Shown here one piece after another: positions 1-6,333 of a stretch of 13,263 nt of DNA (within the stretch, counting starts at the first letter, position 1; every line of letters starts with the position of its first letter). The stretch comes from Chloroflexota bacterium (GTDB lineage: Bacteria > Chloroflexota > UBA6077 > CF-72), in assembly GCA_019242065.1 (NCBI GenBank), contig JAFAWJ010000228.1, forward strand, positions 1 through 13,263. Reading direction: 5' to 3'. The translations under genes and the position numbers were made by a program. Below the pieces are notes generated by a model. It worked only from the letters and a program-made list of their open reading frames with translations. It ran no database searches and had not been told where the DNA came from.

Positions 1-1
1 G

Positions 2-706
2 CTGCCCAACTGCCAGAAAGAGCCGACGAGCGACAAACTCGTTCGTCAAGCGCTCAACTATGCGCTCGACCGGCAGCGGATTACCGACTCCATCTGGCAG
101 GGCCTGGCCAAGCCCGAGGCGCTGCCATGGTCATCCTCGTCGCCCGCCTACGATGCCAGCAAGAACACCGCCTACGCCTTCGACCTCGAAAAGGCCCAGG
201 CATTGTTGAACCAGGCCGGAGTCTCGAATCTCGCTTTTGACATTTCCTGGACCACGGCCGTGCCCGACTATGCGAAAGCGGCGCAAATCTATCAGGCGGA
301 CCTGGCGAAACTCGGGATTACCACCACCCTCAAGCCGCTCGAAGGTCCGGTGTATTTCGCAGCGTTGCAGGGTCTGACGTATACGGGGCTGATGTTCTCG
401 GGCGGTCTGAACGGCCACCTGGCGCCCGGCTCCATGATTCTCGGACCGTTTTATGGTCCAACGGTGAACAATTCCGGCTTTACCGACGACGGCTACACCC
501 AGTTGGCGAACGCCGTGCTCACCGCGGTCGACCCCGACAAACAGAACGTGTTATACGCGCAGCTGAACGACTATTACCTGGATCAATCGTGGGTGATGCC
601 GATCTCGCAAAATCCGCCGCACATGATCGCGCGCACCAGTGTCCAGGGGCTACGCTACGACGGTCGCGAAGCGCTGCTGCTGCAGGACGTCTCGATCGCC
701 GCGTAG
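2..706 (+). CDS. ABC transporter solute-binding protein, family 5 (C-terminal part, 5' end outside window)
   Basis: The reading frame is open from base 2 to the TAG at 704-706, giving 234 residues without a start, so the N-terminal half lies upstream. The visible part begins just before the segment RQALNYALDRQRI, a hallmark of the SBP_bac_5 fold (peptide/nickel/opine-type solute-binding proteins). It continues with FDLEKAQALLNQAG and YQADLAKLGI, both typical of the C-terminal lobe. It aligns without large gaps to about residues 349-582 of the lipoprotein encoded at 2297-4045, sharing for example IYQADLA, YAQLND/YSQLND and VMPIS, so the two are paralogues. In this family such proteins are exported, bind a small peptide or other organic solute, and deliver it to an ABC permease. 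No permease gene is visible next to it and the ligand cannot be read from the sequence. Confidence 0.93.
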   Translation: MPNCQKEPTSDKLVRQALNYALDRQRITDSIWQGLAKPEALPWSSSSPAYDASKNTAYAFDLEKAQALLNQAGVSNLAFDISWTTAVPDYAKAAQIYQADLAKLGITTTLKPLEGPVYFAALQGLTYTGLMFSGGLNGHLAPGSMILGPFYGPTVNNSGFTDDGYTQLANAVLTAVDPDKQNVLYAQLNDYYLDQSWVMPISQNPPHMIARTSVQGLRYDGREALLLQDVSIAA

Positions 707-838
707 CTCGATAGGCTCACGCCAATGCACTCAACCCGGTCGTCATTTCAGTCCGGAGTATTGCCAGCGGACGGACGGTGTGTGGTTCGACCGCTCCGAA
801 TTCGCCCAGCACATCGCTGACCGCGTTGCGCGCCTCGG

Positions 839-1252
839 TCAGGCGCCCGGTCGCGTGCGGTTCTGGCCTCGGCGGCCCTCGGCGAACTCGACCGTGAAGC
901 CGTCCGGGTCGCGGCATTGCATCGAGCGTTCGAAGCCACGGTCGCGCGGCGGCACGTCGATGCGGACGCCGCTGTCGACCAGACGCTGATACAACGCGTC
1001 CAGGTCCGCCACACTCAACTCAACCTGCACCAGCGCCGCCACCTTCCTGACCGCACTGTCCTCCAGGACCGATGCCGCTACCTTCAAGAGTCCCAGCGTG
1101 CCGCTGCCGAGGCGCATCAGGGCGAAGCTGTGTTGCGGATTGAGGATTTCGGTGTGGAATCCGAGTTGTTCGTAGAAGCGGATCGAGGTGTCGAGATCGC
1201 TGACGGGCAAGCTGAAACCCTCGAACGTGATCTCGTGGTCGTCATCGGGCAT
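839..1252 (-). CDS. VOC-superfamily (glyoxalase/bleomycin-resistance fold) protein
   Basis: The 137-residue protein starts at the ATG at 1252-1250, preceded by GGAG 10 nt upstream on the minus strand. The two-module VOC pattern is clear. Module one is the strand-helix segment LPVSDLDTSIRFYEQLGF (about residues 16-33). Module two is LSVADLDALYQRLVDSGV followed by the closing strand DPDGFTVEF. This family includes glyoxalase I, dioxygenases and antibiotic-binding proteins. The last strand has the usual Glu, but the first-strand metal ligand is not a His (Gly at the expected position) and the matching place in module two is Gln. A metal-dependent lyase activity is therefore doubtful; a ligand-binding or resistance-type role is as likely. 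It stands alone, opposite in direction to its neighbours, and shares an upstream gap with def. The last 10 residues form a basic tail beyond the fold. Confidence 0.85.
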   Translation of the reverse strand: MPDDDHEITFEGFSLPVSDLDTSIRFYEQLGFHTEILNPQHSFALMRLGSGTLGLLKVAASVLEDSAVRKVAALVQVELSVADLDALYQRLVDSGVRIDVPPRDRGFERSMQCRDPDGFTVEFAEGRRGQNRTRPGA

Positions 1253-1659
1253 ATTTGCGTGTCTCCTGCACTCATTCCGGTGTCTGTGTCATGGTCAAGG
1301 ATACGGGTGGCAGCCATCACGTCGGCTGACGAGCGCGGCTTGACCCTTTCGCTAAGCCGAGTGTCGGTCCGCCCGTGGGTCGTGCCCGTCGGCGTTGGCG
1401 GGTGCTCCGCGTCATTTCTGAGGACCTCATGTGGTCCCAGGAGCCGCCGGCGGCTTACGGTTCAGCCGCACCGGTGGCCCGCATCGCTGGTCTCGCGCAG
1501 GCCCCCTCCACCTTGCCTGCGACGACTGCACGTGCGTCGGAGATCAGGCTGGGTGGCGCTGTAGTCCCGAGCGCCTCGAAACTAGATGGCACATGATGTA
1601 TTGCGCCACGTGATGTACCACCCGGAGCGACGCCTGACTTTGTATGCTTCTCGGGTTCT
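1253..1659. other. Intergenic region between divergent VOC gene and def
   Basis: There is no convincing gene here; the open frames crossing it have no recognisable family sequence. On the minus strand the VOC Shine-Dalgarno lies at about 1263-1266. A TTGACC hexamer further upstream on that strand could be a -35 box, but the matching -10 is poor. Structures seen are a 14-bp perfect palindrome (1442-1455), a 7-bp inverted repeat CGCAGGC/GCCTGCG (1496-1502 and 1515-1521) and a direct repeat close to def (entered separately). The region must hold the promoters of both flanking genes. Exact sites cannot be fixed by eye. Confidence 0.5.
1590..1617. repeat. Imperfect direct repeat upstream of def
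   Basis: CACATGATGTA (1590-1600) and CACGTGATGTA (1607-1617) differ at one base and are spaced 17 bp apart, start to start. They end 42 bp before the def start codon. The near two-turn spacing would suit a dimeric regulator, but no regulator gene is nearby and chance is possible. Confidence 0.4.
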
Positions 1660-2259
1660 ATGGACAACGCCGACGGCCGCGTGTGCTTGAGCATCGAGCA
1701 AGCAGGTGTCGAGGTGCTGCATCGACCGTCGCGCGCGGTCGAGCCGTCGGAGCTGGAGTCGCCGGATGTACAGCGGCTGATCGACCTCATGTTCGCCACA
1801 TTGGCGGGGACCGGGGTTGGGCTGGCAGCGCCGCAGGTGGGCATCGGGCTGCAACTCGTCGTCATCGCCGATCCGGCGATTGCCCAGACGCCCAACGACA
1901 TGGAGCTGTTCCAGTTGCAGGAACGCGTCGCGGTGCCGCCGCACGTGCTGGTCAATCCCGTCGTCGAGACTCTCGACGACGCGCCCGCCGAGTTCTTCGA
2001 AGGCTGTCTGAGCGTCAACGGCTATCGAGCCATCGTGCCGCGCGCCCGCTCGGTGCGGGTCCGCGCGCTCGACCGTCGCGGCGCAGCCTTCGAACGCGAG
2101 GCAAGCGGGTGGTACGCGCGGATCATCCAGCACGAGGTGGACCACCTCGGGGGTCGGCTGTACCTCGAGCGGATGTTGCCGCGGACATTCATGACCGCCG
2201 CGGCGGCGATGCACTGGAGCGCACTGCCGATCGACGAGATCAAGCGGCGCCTGGGCTGA
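1660..2259 (+). CDS. def: Peptide deformylase
   Basis: This 199-residue cytoplasmic metalloenzyme removes the formyl group from the N-terminal methionine of new proteins. All three family motifs are present: GVGLAAPQ (residues 52-59), EGCLS with metal-ligand Cys116, and QHEVDHLGG with ligands His158 and His162 and catalytic Glu159. Length is slightly above the usual 165-190 because of a short N-terminal extension and a C-terminal helix. The ATG at 1660 has no clear Shine-Dalgarno. TATGCT at 1643-1648 could be a -10 box giving a very short leader, but no good -35 is seen. fmt, its usual partner, is not adjacent. The solute-binding protein gene starts 37 bp downstream and has its own promoter-like site, so def may be transcribed alone or as the first gene of the block. 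Confidence 0.97.
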   Translation: MDNADGRVCLSIEQAGVEVLHRPSRAVEPSELESPDVQRLIDLMFATLAGTGVGLAAPQVGIGLQLVVIADPAIAQTPNDMELFQLQERVAVPPHVLVNPVVETLDDAPAEFFEGCLSVNGYRAIVPRARSVRVRALDRRGAAFEREASGWYARIIQHEVDHLGGRLYLERMLPRTFMTAAAAMHWSALPIDEIKRRLG

Positions 2260-2284
2260 GCAAAGTCCAGACAAGGCAACCGGT

Positions 2285-2299
2285 TACAATCGCGCGGTG
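2285..2299 (+). promoter_or_regulatory. Probable leaderless promoter of the solute-binding protein gene
   Basis: TACAAT (2285-2290), a near-consensus -10 box, is followed by six bases and then the GTG start codon at 2297. That places the expected transcription start on or next to the start codon. There is no Shine-Dalgarno before the GTG. A -35 at the usual spacing is not obvious. The arrangement matches leaderless genes common in high-GC lineages; this is inferred from spacing only. Confidence 0.5.
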
Positions 2300-4045
2300 G
2301 CATTCGGACGGCTGACGCGCAGAGCGGCGCTGGTGCTGGTTGCCGCGGCGGGCGGCGGGGTGCTGGCGGTCGCGTGCGGGCCGGGCGGAGCGCAGACGGC
2401 GGCGACGAGCGCGACCGCGACCGGAGGCGGCCCGTCAGGAACGGGTACGGCCGGCACACCCTCGACCGCGACGGGAGGCGGCCCGTCAGGAACGGAGACG
2501 GCCGGCACGCCGTCGAGCAGCAACGCTGCCGCTGGCGCAACCCCTGGTGCCGTGCTCGCCACCCAGGTCGCACCCACCGACACCACGCCGCCGCGCTCCG
2601 GCGGCACCGTGCGCACCGCCGACGTCGGGGACATCCCCCGTCTGGACGGACATCAGGCCTCCCCACTCCAGAACAGCACCACCTGGAACGTGTACGACCG
2701 CCTGGTCTATTTCGACTACGACCTCCAGCTCCAGGCCGCGCTCGCCGAGAGCTGGGACGTCGATCCCGATTTCAAGCGCATCAAACTGAACCTGCGCAAG
2801 GGCGTTCAGTTCCACAACGGCCGCGACTTCACCAGCGACGACGTGCGCTGGAACCTGCTGCGCGTCCGCGATCCGAACCTGGCGGCGATCGTCGGCAGCC
2901 TCAGCTACGAGAGCGCGTGGTGGACCGACATCCAGACCCCCGACAAATACACCGTGGTGCTGCAATCGGACGCGTCGCGTCCGGGTCTGTTCGATTTCTT
3001 CCACTACTTCAACATCCTCGACCAGCAGACCATGGAAGGTCCGGACGCCAGCACCAGAATGAATGGCACCGGTCCACTCATGTTCGTCGAATGGATGCCC
3101 GGCGACCACCTGTCATTCGCCAAAAACTCGAATTACTGGATGACCGGCCGGCCGTACATCGACGGCCTGTACAACCAGGTCATGCACGACGCGCAGGCGA
3201 TGATCGTCGCGCTCGAGGCGGGCGCTGTGGACATCGCGCACCTGCCGCCGGTCGCCGACGCGATCCGACTCAAGTCGAATCCAAACTTCAACGTCCTGTT
3301 TTTCGACCAGGGCGGCTCGTGGTTCTATATCGCGGCGAATTCGATCAAGGCGCCGACCGACAACAAGGTTTTTCGGCAGGCACTGAACTACGCCATCGAC
3401 CGCCAGCGCTGGACCGACGCGGTGCTGCAGGGCGTCGTCGGAGCGCCGCAGGACCTGCCCTACCCCGCCTCGTCGGCCGCGTTCGAGGCCGACAAAGTGA
3501 ATCGCTACACCTTCGACCTCGACAAGGCCCGATCGCTGCTGGCCAGTTCGGGCCTGAGCCAACCCGCCATCGACATCAACTACGCGACAGCCGGCTACGC
3601 CAGCGAATACGCGCAGCTCGCGCAGATCTATCAGGCGGACCTCGCACAGGTTGGCGTCACCGCCACCATCAAACCGGCCGACAATCCCACGTTCAGCGCC
3701 GCGACGACCAACATGACCTACAACGGCGTCATGCTGAGTGCCGGTGCGTACGCCAACGTGAGCGAACCGAGCGCCACGTTCACGATTGGCGGCCCGACCT
3801 GGACGGAGCAGGGCAACTTCAAAGACCCCACCTGGACCCAGCTCGTGGGCCAGGCGGCTACCGAGCCCGACGCGACCAAACGCAAGGCGATCTACAGTCA
3901 GTTGAATGACATCATCCTGGACCAGTCGTTCGTGATGCCGATCTCGCTGTACCCGAACATTTCGATTGCGAGCAGCAAGGTCCACGCGCTGCGCATCGAC
4001 CGCTCCAACAGACTGACCTATACGGAGATGTGGCTCGGTGACTGA
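2297..4045 (+). CDS. ABC transporter solute-binding lipoprotein, family 5
   Basis: The protein has 582 residues with a GTG start. The N-terminus has twin arginines (Arg8-Arg9), a hydrophobic stretch (10-26) and a lipobox-like AVAC with Cys27, so it is probably a Tat-type exported lipoprotein. A low-complexity linker rich in Gly, Thr, Ser and Pro follows (about 28-95), partly made by a 17-residue tandem duplication. The mature SBP_bac_5 domain carries the family segment from LAESWDV (residue 149) through LRKGVQFHNGRDFTSDDVRW, and later FRQALNYAIDRQRW. Its role is to capture an extracellular solute for an ABC importer. Peptides are the classical ligands, but this family also binds opines, nickel complexes and sugars. 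The 3' end overlaps the next gene by 8 bp, implying translational coupling. No permease or ATPase gene is adjacent. The protein encoded at 2-706 is its paralogue. Confidence 0.95.
   Translation: MAFGRLTRRAALVLVAAAGGGVLAVACGPGGAQTAATSATATGGGPSGTGTAGTPSTATGGGPSGTETAGTPSSSNAAAGATPGAVLATQVAPTDTTPPRSGGTVRTADVGDIPRLDGHQASPLQNSTTWNVYDRLVYFDYDLQLQAALAESWDVDPDFKRIKLNLRKGVQFHNGRDFTSDDVRWNLLRVRDPNLAAIVGSLSYESAWWTDIQTPDKYTVVLQSDASRPGLFDFFHYFNILDQQTMEGPDASTRMNGTGPLMFVEWMPGDHLSFAKNSNYWMTGRPYIDGLYNQVMHDAQAMIVALEAGAVDIAHLPPVADAIRLKSNPNFNVLFFDQGGSWFYIAANSIKAPTDNKVFRQALNYAIDRQRWTDAVLQGVVGAPQDLPYPASSAAFEADKVNRYTFDLDKARSLLASSGLSQPAIDINYATAGYASEYAQLAQIYQADLAQVGVTATIKPADNPTFSAATTNMTYNGVMLSAGAYANVSEPSATFTIGGPTWTEQGNFKDPTWTQLVGQAATEPDATKRKAIYSQLNDIILDQSFVMPISLYPNISIASSKVHALRIDRSNRLTYTEMWLGD
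2412..2513 (+). repeat. Two-copy 51-bp tandem duplication in the lipoprotein linker
   Basis: Copies lie at 2412-2462 and 2463-2513 and match at 46 of 51 bases by my count. Each encodes 17 residues, TATGGGPSGTGTAGTPS in the first copy. The duplication keeps frame and lengthens the flexible tether between the lipid-anchor cysteine and the binding domain. Confidence 0.9.
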
Positions 4046-5147
4046 CTCCTTCATCACGCTTCGTGCCGATCACACCGGATCGCTCATGCGGCCGCCGGCG
4101 CTGCAATCTGCGTTCGAGCGTCATCGTGCCGGCCAGATCGACGCCGACGCGCTCGAGCGCGCGCAGGACGCAGCCATTCCGGAGGTCATCGCCGAACAGG
4201 AGCGCCATGGACTGCCATTCGTGACCGACGGCGAGCTGCGACGCACCGGCTACATGGACAGCTTTCGACAAGTACGCGGCTGGGAGTGGGGCGAGCAGTT
4301 GTTTCAGGCGCGCACCAGCGGCCCGAAGCCGGCGCGCCAGCGTCTGGAGCTGGTCAGCAACGCACCACTGGAGGAGTATCAGTTCGCCGAGCGATCGGCC
4401 AATCGGCCCGTTAAGGTCGCCCTGGTCAACGTCGACCACCTCCGCGGCGGCATCGACCTGGCGGCGTCGAAGGACGTGTACGCCGACATGGAGTCGTTCG
4501 AACGGGACGTGCTGCGCATCTCGCGGCAGATGATCGCCGGACTGGTCGAGGCTGGCTGCCGCTACATCCAGATCGACGGACCGAGCTACGCGTTCCGGTT
4601 CGTCGATCCGCAGGCGGTCGAGCGTCTGCGGGGCCAGGGTGTCGATCCGGCCCAGGCGCTGCAGCACGCCATCGACGCCGACAATGCCCTGATCGACGGG
4701 TTCGACGACGTGACGTTTGGCATGCACGTCTGTCGGGGCAACAATGCCGGTGGGGTGCCACGCTCCGGCGCGTATGACGGCATCGCGGAACAGCTCTTCA
4801 ACGGGCTGCGCTACCATCGGTTCTTGCTGGAGTACGACGACGAACAACGCGAGGGCGACTTCTCTCCCCTCCGCTTTGTGCCCGGCGACAAAATCGTGGT
4901 GCTGGGCGTGGTCACCACCAAGTCCAGACGCGTCGAGAGCGTCGACGAGGTGCGGCGTCGCATCGACGCGGCGGCCCGCTACCTCCCGCTCGAGCAACTA
5001 GCGGTCAGCCCCCAGTGCGGTTTTCGGCACGGCGGCTTCAACCCGGCGGACTATCCCGAACTGCCGGGCGCCGACGAGCAGTGGCGCAAGCTGGACGTGG
5101 TGCTGGAGGTCGCCAACGCCGTCTGGGGCGCGGTCGCGCCGGCGTGA
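4038..5147 (+). CDS. Cobalamin-independent methionine synthase-like zinc methyltransferase (YxjG/YxjH-type, MetE C-terminal domain)
   Basis: The protein has 369 residues with a GTG start at 4038 inside the end of the upstream gene. GGAG at 4024-4027, 10 nt before it, supports this start. The protein is one MetE C-terminal (beta/alpha)8 barrel without the N-terminal half of full MetE. It opens with ADHTGSLMRP and TDGELRR, and carries HVCRGN, LEYDDE and SPQCGF. The expected zinc ligands are present: His230, Cys232, Glu265 and Cys327. Relatives transfer methyl groups to homocysteine, and distant relatives transfer epoxides to coenzyme M; the common step is zinc activation of a thiol. Stand-alone versions are often annotated as methyltetrahydropteroyltriglutamate-homocysteine methyltransferase, but the methyl donor is usually unproven. 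Position between a solute-binding lipoprotein and a flavin oxidoreductase hints at a catabolic or salvage role rather than ordinary methionine synthesis. That part is inference. Confidence 0.92.
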   Translation: MTDSFITLRADHTGSLMRPPALQSAFERHRAGQIDADALERAQDAAIPEVIAEQERHGLPFVTDGELRRTGYMDSFRQVRGWEWGEQLFQARTSGPKPARQRLELVSNAPLEEYQFAERSANRPVKVALVNVDHLRGGIDLAASKDVYADMESFERDVLRISRQMIAGLVEAGCRYIQIDGPSYAFRFVDPQAVERLRGQGVDPAQALQHAIDADNALIDGFDDVTFGMHVCRGNNAGGVPRSGAYDGIAEQLFNGLRYHRFLLEYDDEQREGDFSPLRFVPGDKIVVLGVVTTKSRRVESVDEVRRRIDAAARYLPLEQLAVSPQCGFRHGGFNPADYPELPGADEQWRKLDVVLEVANAVWGAVAPA

Positions 5148-5157
5148 TCGCGCGGCG

Positions 5158-6267
5158 ATGAAAGCCACCTTCTATACGCGGGTCCCGTACGTCGGCCAGG
5201 CGGAGCGGCGTGCATGGCCGGCGTCGCCCGTGGATTGTCGAGCGGAGATTGGCCAGGCCTCGATGGACCTGGCGCTGGAGGCGTTCGAAGCCGCGGACCA
5301 GCTCGGGTTCGACTGGGTGACCGTCGCCGAACACCACTACGCGCCGATCTGCCTCACGCCGAACCCGCTGGTCATGGCCGCGGCGCTGAGCCAGCGCGTG
5401 AAACGCGCGCGCATCGCGGTGCTGGGCGCCGATCTTCCGATTCTGAATCCCGTGCGCGTCGCCGAAGAGTTCGCGATGCTGGATAACCTGACCGGCGGTC
5501 GGATCGTCGCCGGCCTGCTGCGCGGCATCCCCACCGAGTATTTGACGTATGGGGTCAACGTCGACGAATCGCGCGAGCGGTTTGAAGAAGCGCTGACGCT
5601 GATGATTCATGCGTGGACCGAACCCCAACCCTTTGGCTGGGCCGGACGCTACTACGACTACCGCACGGTCGCGGTGTGGCCGCGTCCGCTGCAGGCGCCG
5701 CATCCGCCGATCTATATGTCCGGGTCGAGTCCGGATGCGGCGGCGCTGGCGGCGCGCATGCGTGTCGGGGTGGGGTTCGCGGCGACCACGCTGACCAGCG
5801 CCCGGGAGTGCGTGTGCCAGTATCGCTCACACGCCGCAGCGGCGGGCTGGCACCCCACCTCTGAACAGGTGCTGTACCGCATTTCGATCCACATTGGAAA
5901 AACCGACGCGGAGGCGTATGCCACGCTGGATCCAGAAGCGTTCATCGTCGGGCAGCCGACCGCGAGTGTGAGCCAGGCGCTGCGGCAGTCGAGTTACCGT
6001 GCGTCGTCGAGTGCGACTCGGACTCCGACTCGGACTCCCGCTCCGACGCCGGCGCCGCGCGGAGCGGCGAGCGTGGAGGCGCGGGTGGAGAGTGGCCAGC
6101 TCCTGATTGGCTCGCCGGACAGCGTGCTGCGGCAGATCGAGCGGGTGCACCGCGCGCTGCAGCCGGGCATCCTCGATCTGAACTTTCCCGACCTGGACCG
6201 GGATGCCATGCTGCCCGCGCTGGAGCTCTTCGGCAGACGGGTCCTGCCGGCGCTTCAAGCGATGTGA
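5158..6267 (+). CDS. LLM-class flavin-dependent oxidoreductase (luciferase-like monooxygenase)
   Basis: The protein has 369 residues and begins 10 bp after the methyltransferase stop, so the two are co-transcribed. No Shine-Dalgarno is evident. The luciferase-like TIM barrel shows AADQLGFDWVTVAEHHY (about residues 45-61), then VAEEFAMLDNLTGGRIVAGL and the substrate-flavin region ending PIYMSGSSPDAA. Near the C-terminus are the usual LLIGSPDSVLRQIERV and a final helix. Members use reduced FMN (some use F420) to oxidise small organics, often cleaving C-S, C-N or C-C bonds. The substrate cannot be read from sequence. Residues about 281-302 hold a Ser/Thr/Pro/Arg-rich insertion (TRTPTRTPAPTPAP) where homologues normally have a short loop. 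It arises from a 12-bp tandem repeat and may be a disordered lid or a neutral expansion. It is convergent with the peroxidase gene, with inverted repeats between. Confidence 0.92.
   Translation: MKATFYTRVPYVGQAERRAWPASPVDCRAEIGQASMDLALEAFEAADQLGFDWVTVAEHHYAPICLTPNPLVMAAALSQRVKRARIAVLGADLPILNPVRVAEEFAMLDNLTGGRIVAGLLRGIPTEYLTYGVNVDESRERFEEALTLMIHAWTEPQPFGWAGRYYDYRTVAVWPRPLQAPHPPIYMSGSSPDAAALAARMRVGVGFAATTLTSARECVCQYRSHAAAAGWHPTSEQVLYRISIHIGKTDAEAYATLDPEAFIVGQPTASVSQALRQSSYRASSSATRTPTRTPAPTPAPRGAASVEARVESGQLLIGSPDSVLRQIERVHRALQPGILDLNFPDLDRDAMLPALELFGRRVLPALQAM
6014..6037 (+). repeat. Perfect 12-bp tandem repeat inside the LLM gene
   Basis: CGACTCGGACTC occurs twice back to back (6014-6025 and 6026-6037) and continues into degenerate proline and alanine codons. 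In frame it encodes TRTPTRTP at residues 287-294. It looks like a replication-slippage product. Confidence 0.9.
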
Positions 6268-6323
6268 CGGCGTGGACTCGGCAGTGGAGCAGCCGTCACT
6301 CGATGCATCGAACTCCACTGCCG
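6264..6323. terminator. Interlocked inverted repeats between convergent genes, possible bidirectional terminator
   Basis: One perfect 11-bp inverted repeat pairs CGGCAGTGGAG (6279-6289) with CTCCACTGCCG (6313-6323). A second perfect 8-bp repeat pairs GTGACGGC (6264-6271) with GCCGTCAC (6292-6299). The 12-bp palindrome TCGATGCATCGA sits at 6300-6311 in the loop of the first. Order is left1-left2-right1-right2, so the stems either exclude each other or form a pseudoknot. The site lies between the stop codons of the LLM and peroxidase genes. There is no T-tract on either strand, so classical intrinsic termination is uncertain; slowing or blocking of convergent transcription is the likely role. 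Confidence 0.6.
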
Positions 6324-6333
6324 TCGCGCTGAC

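Noticed and set aside
717..917. Small minus-strand frame after the VOC gene (ending EMTTGLSALA)
   Set aside because: It overlaps the VOC 3' end in another frame, has no Shine-Dalgarno and no recognisable family. A short real peptide or VOC tail by frameshift cannot be fully excluded. The rest of 707-838 shows nothing else.
1442..1455. 14-bp perfect palindrome AGCCGCCGGCGGCT
   Set aside because: Composed only of GC-rich simple steps in a GC-rich gap; by itself no evidence for an operator or terminator.
1375..1659. tRNA or other RNA gene in the gap before def (GGTTCAGCC resembles a T-loop)
   Set aside because: No acceptor stem or anticodon arm can be folded around it.
1582..2274. Minus-strand open frame opposite def
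   Set aside because: def on the other strand has all three catalytic motifs; this frame is its shadow.
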